In this document: piece by piece, positions 1-10,984 of the stretch | Numbering within the stretch: the stretch's first letter is position 1 | Layout: each line of letters starts with the position of its first letter | Assembly: GCA_965153355.1 (NCBI GenBank) | Contig: OZ231126.1 | Span: forward strand, 81,902,001 to 81,966,000 | Source of the DNA: Flaccisagitta enflata | Taxonomy: Eukaryota > Chaetognatha > Sagittoidea > Aphragmophora | Reading direction: 5' to 3' | Length of the DNA stretch: 64,000 bases | Notes under the pieces: model-generated | Told to the model about the DNA's origin: nothing | Database searches by the model: none | What the model saw: only the letters and a program-made list of their open reading frames with translations | Made by a program: the position numbers and the translations under genes

Positions 1-298
1 AAAGAATACCTTCGGCTTTTTGAGACCTACGGCGGAATTTGAATTTCCCTTTTTCTCATGAGGAGTTTGAAAAAGTTGATCTGCTTTTCGGGCCAAATGA
101 CACTACGCATGAAATTGATAGCTAAGAAAGAGCTAATTCTCCTCTTTCTTATGACAACAAGCAGAATTCTGTGCAATTGATAGATTGTGATTTTTTTTAG
201 ATCTTTTTTTATTTTTTTGCATTTTTCCTTTTTTTCCTACAGATCAATATTTTCTATTGATCATAATTCTGGGCCCTATGTAACATGAAAAACAGTCT

Positions 299-307
299 CT
301 CTCTCTT

Positions 308-355
<48 letters not shown>
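299..355 (+). repeat. (CT)n microsatellite
   Basis: Nearly pure CT dinucleotides, matched by 22785-22860 in copy B. Confidence 0.95.
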
Positions 356-358
<3 letters not shown>

Positions 359-360
359 AA

Positions 361-604
361 TCGGCTATGATATACCTGATTATAAGTCATTCTAAGTCAT
401 TTTAAGTCATTTTAAGTCATTCTAAGTCATTTTAAGTCATATTAAGTTATATTAAGTCACTAAAGTCAATAAGGTCAATATGGTCACTAAAGTCATTTTA
501 AGTCATTTTAAGTCATCTCAGTTCACCTTGAGTCATTTAAACTCAATTTAAGTCATCTTAAGCTATTTATGTCCTGCACGCGACTTATAGGTGTTGGCCT
601 TGTT
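361..604 (-). mobile_element. HTE (GTCGCG type), 5' part, minus strand, with 10-bp array
   Basis: On the minus strand the element starts AACAAGGCCAACACC at 604, followed by the subterminal motif AGTCGCGTGC. Downstream is an array of a degenerate 10-bp unit (AAGTCATTTT on the plus strand). The same 5' end and 10-bp array occur in the complete HTE at 56625-57008. The hairpin end expected on the left is not visible, so this copy looks truncated. The copy B counterpart is about 22866-23106. Confidence 0.6.
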
Positions 605-780
605 CGTAGAGCATTCTACTTGGCACCAAACGAAAGAGAATTATCAAATTTACTTAACCCTCATAGCTCATTTGCTCGACCGAGATTCCTAACTTTCTCA
701 TAAGAAAATGAAAACCATGTTTCTCTGGAATATGTCAAAAAGTCGAAGACTGACTTCTACTTTTTTTCCCGATGATGACC
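605..780. repeat. Interspersed repeat, three copies in window
   Basis: The stretch with the GAGCATTCTACTTGGC and ATGAAAACCATGTTTCTC blocks recurs at 23107-23282 (duplicate) and, more diverged, at 30916-31090, which is outside the colinear position. That marks it as a dispersed repeat. Class unknown. Confidence 0.6.
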
Positions 781-1105
781 AGCTAAGGATGATGAGGATG
801 AGGATGAGGATGATGAATTAAGGATGAAGACGAGTTAAAACAAGATGAGCAATTGTGATAGACATACTTAATGACGATTATTGACGAAAGAGGTGACTGT
901 GACCGTCGTGCGAACGCGACATTTCACATCGATTTCTATCTTAGGACTCCATCATTACAAAATGATTATAAACTGGTCTAAAAAAAAGATAGCATAGTCG
1001 ACGGATCGACACACCGACAGACTGACTGATCGGGACAAACAACAGTCATACAGTTAAGCGCCACTATCGAGCGCTTGCCAAGGGATTGGCCCAACTCATG
1101 CCTTA

Positions 1106-1336
1106 CTATCTTGCTAATAAATATATCAACATCTGAAAAGAAGCATCAACTTTACAAGAATACTGCTCCTAAACAAAAAAAAACTAGAATTACCAGATTG
1201 GTCTCATTTTAAATATTTGTTTGAACTCTTTAAGATGCGACCAATCTGGTAATTGTAGCTTTATTTGTTTAGAAGCAGTATTTTTTTTAAAGTTGATGCT
1301 TCTTTTCAGGTGTTGATATATTCATTAGCAAGATAG
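1106..1336. mobile_element. TA-flanked foldback MITE (231 bp), absent from copy B
   Basis: The ends are inverted repeats of about 50 bp (CTATCTTGCTAATAAATA at the left, its reverse complement at the right), flanked by TA at 1104-1105 and 1337-1338. Copy B has the uninterrupted site near 25290. The TA duplication and long terminal inverted repeats fit a Tc1/mariner-type MITE. The centre holds a smaller palindrome built on ACCAGATTGGTC and GACCAATCTGGT. Confidence 0.85.
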
Positions 1337-1394
1337 TATATAGGCAGCTTCACTATAATTTTAGTGAAGCGGCCTCATTGCCAATAAAGAAACA

Positions 1395-2857
1395 CAGGCT
1401 GAAGGGAGACTCAAGTGCACACTGTCTCGAGTGGTTCTTATTTAGCGAAAAAAAGGCAGTATTTTTCTCATTAAATACAACCATTGAACAATGTCAATAC
1501 AAGTGTTCTTGATGTCATCGTCAAGTTTCAACTTACTATGAGCGCATCTAGCATGGATGATATGGTCTCAATGTGCAGAAATTGTGTACATCCCTATGGG
1601 AGAGAAAAAAAATTTCATTGCCGCCTTTTGCCACAGAAATTTTTACATCACTGTGTGGAGAATTGAATAACGAACCCAGATATATAGTTTTATGGTACAG
1701 TTTTGGCCAGCCTTTGCGTAAATCCACATGGAAATTTCATTGCAACTCAGCGATCCATTTCTGCTGATGGCAGCGCCGATCGCAGTGAGTCAAAACAGGG
1801 ATCATCATCGATTCTAGCATCGCGAGTTTGTGTAAACCAGTGGCATTCGCCATTGTATGTTAACTGCTATACAGTTTTATCATAATAATTAAAAATTATG
1901 ATTAGCAATAGGATATGCACACATTTTTTAAAATAAAGATAAGGGTATATCATCATAATGACGATGATGCAAATAAAGGTATGTCATAGAAATAAGTTAA
2001 GGGATATGAAAAAAAATTATCATTTAAGTCAATTTTGTTATTTATATTATGTAAAGTCATTTAAGGTCATTTTAAGTCATTTCAAACCATTTTTGTTATT
2101 TCAGTCATTTTTTTCATTTCAGTTGTTTTAGTCATTTTTATCATTATAGTCATCTTTGTTATTTTAGTCATTTTTGTCATTTTTGTCATTTCTGTCATTT
2201 TTATCATTTTTGTCATTTTTGTCATTTTTGTCATTTTTGTCATTTTTGTCATTTTAGTCATTTTAGTCATTTTAGTCATTTTTGTCATTTTTGTTATTTT
2301 AGTCATTTTTGTCATTTTAGTATTTCTTGTCATTTTAGTCATTTTGGTTATTTCAGTTATTATCGTTATTTTTGTTATTTTTGTTATTTTTGTTGTTTTA
2401 AGTCAATCTAAGTCATTCTACTTCATTTTAAGCTCTTCAAAGTCATTTTAAGGCATTTTAAGTTATTTTTGTCATTTTAGTCAATTTTATGATTTTTGTC
2501 ATTTTAAGATATTTTATATCATTCAGTCTTTAGGTTTTTTTTAGTTTTGCATGCAAAAAAATTTATTAATAGAAAAAAAAATTCAAAAGAGCCAAGTTAA
2601 AGTGAATTACAGAGTGCGGTTCACAATGAAATTAGTTCTCAATCATCAAGCGAAGAAGAGAAGCTGAAGAGTTGTAAGGCCGAGTAAGGAAGATGAGGAG
2701 GGGGCTTATTTTTGGATGCTCTTTTATAAATCATTGCAAGTTCCTGCAGAAACAATCACGGGGACATCTATGAACACTTAAAAGAAATACCATTGGCTTT
2801 TTTGCCAACATAAGACATTTGCATTCCTTGAGTCGCTCAGCTTTCATAGTGAAGTGG
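1395..2857. repeat. Copy A-specific segment with TTTTGTCATT array
   Basis: Copy B passes directly from the sequence matching 1394 to that matching about 2858, so this 1.46-kb block is an insertion in A or a deletion in B. No clean target duplication is visible. It contains an array of 10-bp units (TTTTGTCATT and variants) from about 2045 to 2505. The ORFs over the array, including an 86-residue MTK-repeat ORF, simply translate the array. Nothing else is recognised in it. Confidence 0.6.
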
Positions 2858-2889
2858 TCTCTACGCTGACTACATGCACGTGACAACAA

Positions 2890-3083
2890 ACAAGCACAAC
2901 ACAGGGCAACAGTCGCTGACAGTTGGGCAGGGGCAGTGCTACAAACTCTGCTCACGTTTGAATTACTTAATTTACCAATATATAGAAAAAGACGAAAATA
3001 TTTCCGACGGACAGGCAGACGGTCCGATGGACCGACGGACCAAGTGACCAATAGACCAATGTATAGAGTCTGGTGTCCGCGAC
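2890..3083 (+). mobile_element. HTE, GTCCGCG-like type
   Basis: The left end ACAAGCACAACACAGGG is followed by AGTCGCTGAC and a TTGGGCAGGGGCAG block like those in other HTEs. Then come (GGAC)n-like sequence, TATAGAGTC, and the 3' end GTGTCCGCGAC before an A-run. The 5' motif GTCGCTGAC matches the reverse complement of GTCCGCGAC at 8 of 9 positions. Copy B (25406-25460) keeps the ends but has lost most of the interior. Confidence 0.65.
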
Positions 3084-3697
3084 AAAAAAAATCAATGAAG
3101 ATCGACTGAATGACAACAAGTTGAACAACGATGAAAAGGGTGCGTTTTGGATCGTGGGTAATTGATTAGTTGTTATTGATGTGGTTAAATGCGAGATATT
3201 TCTCTCCCCATTCTGAATTCAAATAATTCAATTGACATCAATCGTTTTAGTTTTGAATAATGACTCTCCGATAGTTGACAGTAATAACGCCCACGAGATC
3301 CGGTCACACCCACGAGCTTACACAAAACGCATGTGCACTTTTCACAGTTGTCAGCGATCCGGAGTAAACACCATTGAAAGCAAGCAACGCTCTCATCCTT
3401 TTTTCAATAAAGGCGATGTTGTTTCAACTTTCATATCCAAAACCTTTTTCAATATTGATACTGTTACACACGAAAAAAAAACCATAAAAAGCCTATTCTA
3501 GTTGGCCCAGTTACACGAACATGAAATCTTAACTGTTGTAGCCCAAAGGTTTTGCCATATGTAGACAGGGAAAGTGAAGAATGTCATGGGTTCGAAGCCT
3601 GCTTTTTCAGCTAGAAAAATAGGAATCAGCTAAAGGCGGCTGCCTAAATGTTGCTGTTTGTTAATGATTTGTGTTCAGCAGCTTCGTAGACACTTTG
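3084..3697. other. Intergenic, no gene recognised
   Basis: Conserved between copies (copy B about 25460-26070). An 89-codon ORF at 3232-3501 is kept in B, but most of the visible substitutions change the amino acid (Y/N, H/R, K/M, S/N against one silent), so I do not call it a gene. Confidence 0.5.
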
Positions 3698-3699
3698 TA

Positions 3700-4208
3700 C
3701 AGTAGATGTCGTCTATACTTGGAAATACGGGGGCCCTCATACCATAACTACCATTTATGCCAGTGAAATGAAACTGTGTGTGCATAATGCTAATGTCCTA
3801 TAGGGTTGACAATGGGGTATGGCAGCTCTGTCGAAAGAAAATTCTTTTGAATATACTAAATCATATTAGCTCCACTTGAACAGCTGTCAGAATTGGTCTA
3901 GTGGATAACTCACTTAATTTCAGGTTTATTGTGAGCAGTTTATTTCTTTAAAGGTTTTAGATTCGAACCCTGGGCTGGTTTTGCAACTTAAGCAAATAAA
4001 TGAAGCTGAAATTCTGCCATGAAAGTGATTGAACCTAATGTTTTATATTAAAAGTTTTTTTTGTAAGGTAAGCCGTAGGGGGATGCCATACCCCATTGTC
4101 AACCCCTTAGGGTCTATACATTACACCAGCAAAATATCAGTCCCCTCATTGTACTGATGCTCAGGTTATGAGCTCCCCCGTATTTCCAAGTCTAGACGAC
4201 ATCTACTG
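3700..4208. mobile_element. TA-flanked foldback MITE, copy A
   Basis: Terminal inverted repeats beginning CAGTAGATGTCGTCTA are flanked by TA (3698-3699 and 4209-4210). A second inverted pair (TTGACAATGGGGTATGGC and its complement) lies inside. Present in both big copies, so it inserted before the duplication. Mariner-like by its TA target. It encloses a tRNA-like segment. Confidence 0.82.
3886..3985 (+). other. tRNA-like pol III promoter segment inside MITE
   Basis: TTGGTCTAGTGGATAA resembles the A box and D arm of tRNA genes. About 70 bp later GATTCGAACCC fits the B box/T loop consensus. The T stem and acceptor stem do not pair convincingly, and the spacing is long for an ordinary tRNA, so this is more likely a tRNA-derived relic than a functional gene. 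Copy B has the same segment with a better A box (GTCTAGTGGTTAA). Confidence 0.4.
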
Positions 4209-4486
4209 TATAAAAAGTTACAAATCATAACGCCATCAGATCAACTTCACTGACAAATATTTACATGCTGCGTCATACACTAACTCCACGCTACCAAAGG
4301 TAATAAGAGAAATTTCATATAACTAGGCCAAATAGAAGTATGCTTTTCATGGTTTTACTTTTAATATTAGAGTATCAATTATTGTGAAACATGTGCTACA
4401 CGTACAAAAACGGGTGATTCTAATCATTAAACTTTAATGTTTATTTCAGGCTTTTATAATATTGAGTTCTCGCCCCCCCCCCCCCG

Positions 4487-5211
4487 CACTGTGGATCCTG
4501 TGAACCGCCAGGACGATTTTTGGATTACTGTAAGTTTCTTTTCAGTTTAGTACTGTCCTCATATGCAGGAATCAAGATCTAACCAACACAAATATTTCAT
4601 CAAGCCTTTTTTGAAAAAAATCAAAATTTGACAATTTTACATCTTTTTTTGCATATAAAATTCACTGACTGCGTTAGAGATATTTTTTGAAAGCATATTT
4701 GAATTCCCGATGTCATTTCCTTTCATTTGATAGGTCACAATGTATATATTCATAAAAAATGAAGTTTTCATTTTTAGCTACAGTTTAGAATAAAAAGATG
4801 AAAATTTCATTTCTTTATTAAAATATACAATGCGACCTATCAAATATAAGAAAATTAAATCAGGAATTCAAATATACTTTCAAAAAATAATCAATACCTG
4901 CCTAGTAAATTCTTTATGCAAAAAAAAGTATAGAATTATTAATTTTGGAATTTTTTCAAAAAGGGCTAGATGAAATATTTTTCATTGGTTGGATCTTGAT
5001 TCCTGCAAGTGAGGACTTCAACTTCAACTTCAACTTCAATTACACCGGTAAAGGAAAGCCATTGGCTTGTTGACCCGGTACACATATGTCGATATCATCA
5101 TTCATGGTATCCATCACCATCTCGATACAGTTTCCCATCTCTACGAACTAAATTGAAGCGAAACTTACAGTTATCCAATATTTGTCCTGGCGGTTCTCAG
5201 GATCCACAGTG
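4487..5211. mobile_element. CACTG-ended non-autonomous DNA transposon, absent from copy B
   Basis: The ends are CACTGTGGATCCTG and CAGGATCCACAGTG, with inverted homology continuing for about 55 bp (GAACCGCC and AAACTTACAG blocks). It sits between a C-run and a G-run with a plausible 3-bp duplication CCG (4484-4486 and 5212-5214). Copy B has an uninterrupted C/G tract at about 26847-26872. CACTG ends with a 3-bp duplication suggest the CMC (CACTA/Mirage/Chapaev) group. No transposase is present. Confidence 0.75.
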
Positions 5212-5655
5212 CCGGGGGGGGGGGGAATCAATCAAAGGGTTTGGTGATAGGGAAGGAAATCAAAGAGGGAAAAAAGAGAAAAAAAAGAATATTTGGGAAA
5301 AATATAATTTTTGGCATTACCAAATCAAAAATATGATTTAACACTATTTAGCCACACAATTTAACTACACTGTTTCATTGCTTTATGGGGAAGAAAATCA
5401 TAGAATTTAAAACGCAACGCGACATATCGTGGGGAAGAAATTCAAAGGCAGAGGGCGGGGAAAATCAAAAGCGACTCAATGATATACACCCCTGGTTTAT
5501 TTTCCTATACTTGTATCCTACATATAACTATCCTTAGTCATTTTATAAACCGACACACAAAGTTGTTGGCAGACATACGTATCAGGCGTTTCCATTATAG
5601 CACAGCGTCTGCAAACGTTTACAGATGTCTGTAGCAAAGAATCTCACACACCAAA

Positions 5656-5869
5656 TTTTAGTTGCGTGCAGGTGACTCTATTATAGAGGGTCGGTCGGTC
5701 GGTCAGTCGCGGTCGGTCTGTCGAAAACACTTAGTTTTTGTGCGTGTGCGTTTTTATGGGCGTTTCACTGCGCATTACTGCTCCTGCCAAAAATATTTGG
5801 TTAAAAATTTCTATCACAGCCTCTTTTCACCCACACACGTCTTGTGAAGCCGCGCATCCGGCTATGTTC
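5656..5869 (-). mobile_element. HTE (GTTGCG/GTCGCG type), minus strand, copy A
   Basis: Read on the minus strand it ends in a degenerate hairpin (AGTCACCTGCACGCAACT then AAAA), preceded by a (GACC)n-like tract. It starts near AACATAGCCGGATGCGCGGC, a decayed form of AACAAGGCCGGATACACGGC. The duplicate is 27315-27529. Confidence 0.62.
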
Positions 5870-6450
5870 TGATATGAGATGTGTCTTTCTTTCATTATTT
5901 TTTGAGAGGGGGGGGGATTTTAGTCTCGAGAAATCTTTGTTCGTTTCTTGGGTGATATTTTCCCGCGGCTTTTATTAAGGCTTTGGCTTCAACCATCAGG
6001 CATATTTCGTTGGCGCCCATGAAAATTCAAAATGAATTTCGCATTCAAAAAAATGATGGAAAAGCAAAACACAAAAACACGCGTAAACAAAAAGTTTTCC
6101 TTGAATATGTAGCTCTTTACAGATTCCTGCAACCACCATGCGATTTTGAGTTGCGTGCAAGCGACTAAATAATCCGCTATGTTGGTTGGTTTGCCACTGA
6201 CCTTGCCTAAACATTTTCATCATGACCTCTACCCACCAGCATGCCACTGATAGGGCCACTTATAGGACTGATTAGTCGCATGCACAAGATCTAATTGACA
6301 TTCGTCCTTTTGTCACTCCGTTATATCGTTTATATTTGCGGTCGATTTCCACTTCGCTGCCCTGACATGAGTGCCATCAGCTAAATCTGCTAAATCTCCT
6401 AAATCTGCTAAATCTGGGCAAGATGCACGGCTCTCTAGTCAAGTGCAGGA

Positions 6451-7326
6451 TTACAGGCCTGATTTTAGTGATTTTTTTCACCGAGCCAGTCGGGCTCGCT
6501 CCTCACAATTTAACAGAGCCCGAGAGGAAAACCATGAGCCCGGTAACAAGTACCCCGGGGGTACAACGATGCGTCCACATGCTGGTTAGCTTGTTAAAAA
6601 TGATGCAATATTGCATCAATCATGTGGGATGATGCAATGACTTAACATATTGGGTGATTTTCTTGAGTTTTCGACTTGTGTGTTACGGACTGAGAGACGG
6701 ACAGACAGACAGACGGATGGACAGACGGACAGACAGATGGACGGAGAAAGTCTCTTTTAGACATCTCTGATAACAAAATGTTAATCTGGGAGTGTGAACC
6801 ACTCAAGAGTCAACGGAATGATGCAATAATCTGAGATATTTCCAAGATTCTATGCATTTTCATCATTCACCACGGACCGACCGAATGACGGATGGACGGA
6901 CAAAGCCTCTTATAGAGATGCGTGGACGCATCTAAAAATGTTTTGCCAAATTTCAAAATCATATCAGCCTGGATTTGTAATAGCAGCTAACGATTATGTG
7001 ATGTATTGATAAAATAATCAATACAAGGATGATTCAGTTTGTGAAAAAATCTAAAAACGACCGAAAACTTGATGAATTTTCTTATGAAAGTTGGACAACA
7101 TTACTACTCAACCCTACTTTGATAAAGGATGAGAGCCTTTGGAGCTCTCACTGGAGTTTAATATATTATACTCAATGTTTAATATATTATACTCAATCTG
7201 CTTGAGCACAATGAATCTATCCCATCAATGACAGAGAGCCAGCCGGGCTCAGAGCTTGCAAAACATGAGAGCCCGAGAGCAAAATAGAGAGCATCGGGCT
7301 CGCGGGCTCGCTCTAAAATCAGGCCT
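6451..7326. mobile_element. hAT-like non-autonomous element, absent from copy B
   Basis: Flanked by an 8-bp direct repeat GTGCAGGA (6443-6450 and 7327-7334). Copy B has a single version of that site at about 28165. The ends are inverted (CAGGCCTGATTTTAG at left, CTAAAATCAGGCCT at right), with further inverted GGGCTCG blocks. An 8-bp target duplication suggests the hAT superfamily. An HTE is nested inside. No transposase ORF. Confidence 0.75.
6545..6938 (+). mobile_element. HTE, GATGCG type, nested in hAT-like element
   Basis: It begins AACAAGTACCCCGGGGGTAC, followed by the subterminal motif GATGCGTCCA. It ends TTATAGAGATGCG-TGGA-CGCATCTAAAAA after two (GGAC)n-like tracts. The 5' motif is the exact reverse complement of TGGACGCATC in the 3' hairpin. 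Confidence 0.8.
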
Positions 7327-7721
7327 GTGCAGGAAGGTAGGGACAGTAGACACTAATAATCGACTTAGATACCAATGGATGGATGGACGGACTGACAAAC
7401 TGATCGACGGACGGACCAACGCTGAAACGTGTAGAGTCACGTACACGTGCGTACATAAAATTGAATAATTTTTCTTGATTGAATGATATATTGTAGGCAA
7501 GAGCAATCTAACCGGGGATTCATGCAGCTGAAAAACGCACCACTTGAGTCGTTGATCTTGAAAATAAGTGGAGCAAAAAGGCAGAGTAGGCATATAATTT
7601 GTTGCAAACACCCATATTCTTTAAAGACCGATTTGCAGCCTTCAAAGGTATTTACCTTCTAAGCTGACCTTGAGAGTCACTTTGCCCTTCATTTAGACAG
7701 CGATCCTACGCTCAGACTGAA

Positions 7722-8252
<531 letters not shown>

Positions 8253-8420
8253 ACTGCCCATGTTTCCGTTTGTCTGTGTATCTGTCTGTCTATCTGTCTG
8301 TCTGTGTGTCTGTGTGTCTGTCTGTCCATCTGACAGGCAAGGATCAAGATTGTTTTTGAGCTTGTTAATTGATTTCCGCTGCACATTTTGAATACAGTTA
8401 AAATCTTGCTTACAAAAACC

Positions 8421-8913
8421 CGATGCCCTGCTTGGAGTGATCAAGTGAAGAAGTGGAGTGAGAGCAGGGCAACGGCCCCAATGGGCCGATGTCTTGTAGG
8501 ACACAGGGGTGAATTTCGAGACATCCTGGGACGGATTTGAGGTTGGGATGGCTGAATTTAGTCCAAAAGCGCAGATTTGAGGTTTAGGGGGCAAGCTTGA
8601 GGCCTAAAGGACAAATTTAAGGCCTGAAGAGTTGATTTGAGGCCTGTAGGGCGGATTTGAGGTCTTGAGGGCAGATATGAGGTCTGGAGGGCTGATTTGA
8701 GCTCTCAAGGGCTAAATTCTGCTTGAAAGGGCTACTTTGAGGGCTCAAGTGGGTCAAAAGCAGGCCTGAGCTGCAGACTTGAGGCTCCTATGACCAAGGG
8801 GGGTGATGGAAGGACGGAAGGACGAACAGATGGACGGACAGATGGACGTCTTGAAATTCCCCCCTGTGTCCTACAGGACATCGGCCCTTTGGGGCCGCTG
8901 CCCAAAAAGGATT
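8421..8913. repeat. GC-rich foldback module 1 with 20-21 bp minisatellite
   Basis: The left arm contains GCCCTGC...GCAGGGCA, GGCCCCAATGGGCCGATG and GTAGGACACAGGGG. The right arm at 8862-8913 holds the inverse (CCTGTGTCCTACAGGACAT, GGCCCTTTGGGGCCGCTG). Between them lie degenerate 20-21 bp units (GATTTGAGGCCTGGAGGGC) and a (GGAC)n tract. Copy B counterpart: 31138-31605, which retains the full left end GGTCAGCGGTACCC. Confidence 0.75.
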
Positions 8914-8980
8914 ACATGCCTTTTCTCCATTTTACGCCCTTCTCTTCATTTTACGCCCTTCTCTTCATTTTACGCCTTCT
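8914..8980 (+). repeat. Short array of 20-bp TTTTACGCCCTTCTCTTCAT units
   Basis: About three copies of the 20-bp unit that expands at 9640, 10985 and 31612. Confidence 0.85.
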
Positions 8981-9630
8981 GGGCAGCGGCCCCGAAGGGG
9001 ACGATGTCCTGTAGAACACAGGGGGACTTTCGTTCGTTCGTCCGTCCATCCGTACGTGCGTCCCCCCCCACCCTCCCTCAAGGCTCAAATCCCAGCCTCA
9101 AGGCTTAAATCCCAGCCTCAAGGCTCAAATCCCAGCCTCAAGGCTCAAATCCCATCTCCAGGCTCAAATCATAGCCTCCAGGCTCAAATCCCAGCCTCCA
9201 GGCTCAAATCCCAGCCTCCAGGCTCAAATCCCAGCCACCAGGCTCAAATCCCAGCCTCCAGGCTCAAATCCCAGTCACGAGACTCAAATCCCAGCCTCGA
9301 GGCTCAAATTCCAGCCTCCAAGCTCAAATCCCAGCCTCCAGGCTCAAATCTCAGCCTCCAGGATCAAATCCCAACCTCGAGGCTCAAATCCCAGCCTCCA
9401 GGCTCAAATTCCAGCCTCCAGGCTCAAATCCTAGCCTCAAGGCCCACACGAACGGATGGACGGACGGATATGGATGGACGGACGGACGGACGGACGGACG
9501 AACGAAAGTCCCCCTGTGTTCTACAGGACATCGTCCCCTGTGGGGCCGCTGCCCTGCTACCCATCACTTACAATCACCATCATACGAAGCAGGGCAACGG
9601 GTATCGCTGACCACATATTGCCCTTGGGCG
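8981..9630. repeat. GC-rich foldback module 2 with CAGGCTCAAATCCCAGCCTC array
   Basis: The left arm GGGCAGCGGCCCCGAAGGGG, CTGTAGAACACAGGGGG and (CGTC)n are mirrored by (GACG)n, CCCCCTGTGTTCTACAG and GGGGCCGCTGCCCTGC at 9460-9560. The core is about eighteen 20-bp units between 9070 and 9440. The right end continues through a GCAGGGCAACGGGTATCGCTGACC tail. Confidence 0.75.
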
Positions 9631-9639
9631 AATGGTTAC

Positions 9640-9791
9640 TTTATTTTACGCCCTTCTCTTCCTTTTACACCCTTCTTTTCATTTTACGCCCTTTTCTTCA
9701 TTTTACGCCCTTCTCTTCCTTCTATGCCCTTCTCTTTATTTTACGCCCTTCTCTTCATTTTACGCCCTTCTTTTCATTTTACGCCCTTTTT
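9640..9791 (+). repeat. 20-bp TTTTACGCCCTTCTCTTCAT array
   Basis: Seven to eight degenerate copies of the 20-bp unit. It lies between two foldback modules. Confidence 0.9.
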
Positions 9792-10406
9792 GGGCAGCGG
9801 CCCCAAAGGGCCGATGTCCTGTAGGACACAGGGGTGAATTTCCTTACGTCCGACCGTACATCCGTACGTCCGTACGTACATACGTCCCCCTCCCTAAATC
9901 TTCTCAATTCTCAAATTTCAATTGAATAACATGGGTAAATGACAAAATGCAAACTTCCCATTGAATAACATGGGAAAATGACAAAATGCAAACTTCCCAT
10001 TGAATAATATGGGAAAATGACAACTCGCAAACTTCCCATTGAATAACATGGAAAATTTAAAAATAATAGAAAAATGCACATTTTCCATCAAATAACATGG
10101 AAAATCAACAAAAAATAAAAATGAATGCAAAATAGCAATTGGATAACATGGAAAATTGACAAAAGAATGAAATTCCCATTGAATAACATGGAAAATTGAC
10201 AATAAATTGTAGAAAATACATGCTCCCATTGAAAATCAGGGAAAATTGCCTTTAAGGCCTGAAATATGCCTTCTCAGGCCCAGGACGTAAGGAAATTCAC
10301 CCCTGTGTCCTACAGGACATCGGCCCTTTGGGGCCGCTGCCCTGCTCTCACTCCACCTCTTCAGTTGATCACTTCAAGCAGGGCATCGGGTACCGCTGAC
10401 CATGTG
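9792..10406. repeat. GC-rich foldback module 3 with 39-bp minisatellite
   Basis: Arms as in the other modules (GGGCAGCGGCCCCAAAGGGC at left, GGCCCTTTGGGGCCGCTG at right). Here the cargo is a different tandem repeat of roughly 39 bp containing CCCATTGAATAACATGG, from about 9915 to 10230. The right tail is GGGCATCGGGTACCGCTGACC. Confidence 0.75.
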
Positions 10407-10454
10407 CAATCCTTGGATGACTTGTCTTCATTTTACGCCCTTCTCTTCTTTTGA

Positions 10455-10976
10455 GGCAGCGGCCCCGAAGGGGACGAAGTCCTGTAGAATACAGGGGAAC
10501 TTTCGTTTGTCATGCCGTTTGTCCGTTCGTCCCCCCAAGGCCCTCTCAGACTTAAAATCTGCACTCTCAGGTCTGAAATTTACCCTCTCAGGCCTAAAAT
10601 CTGCCCTCTCAGGCTTTGAATCTGCCCTCTCAGGCCTGAAATATGCCCTCTCAGGCCTGAAATCTGTCCTCTCAGGCCTGAAATCTGTCCTCTTGAGCCT
10701 GAAATCTGTCCTCTCTGGCCTGAAACCTGCCCTTGCAGATTCAAGGCCTGAGAGGGCAGATTTCAGGCCTGAGAGGGTGAGTTTCAGGCCTGAGAGGACA
10801 GCTTTCAGGCCTGAGAGGGCCTGGGGGAATGGATGGATGGACGGAATGACGAACAAAAGTCCCCCTGTGTTCTACAGGACTTTGTCCCCTTTGGGGCCGC
10901 TGCCCTGCTTCCTCACACTCCATTTCACAATCATGCACAGCAGGGCAACGGGTATCGCTGACCACATATTGCCCCT
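10455..10976. repeat. GC-rich foldback module 4, inverted minisatellite
   Basis: The arms are GGCAGCGGCCCCGAAGGGGA and its inverse at 10857-10910. Unlike the other modules, the 21-bp minisatellite (CTCTCAGGCCTGAAATCTGC) itself reverses orientation near 10740, so the whole module is one large palindrome. The tail is GGGTATCGCTGACCACATAT. Confidence 0.78.
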
Positions 10977-10984
10977 GGACGACC

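Noticed and set aside
3232-3501. 89-codon ORF conserved in copy B (25597-25875)
   Set aside because: Most substitutions between copies change the amino acid, there is no domain, and the same conservation holds in the non-coding flanks.
6371-6632. SAKSAKSPKSAKS ORF
   Set aside because: It covers the 9-bp CTAAATCTG array and then the hAT-like insertion, which copy B lacks.
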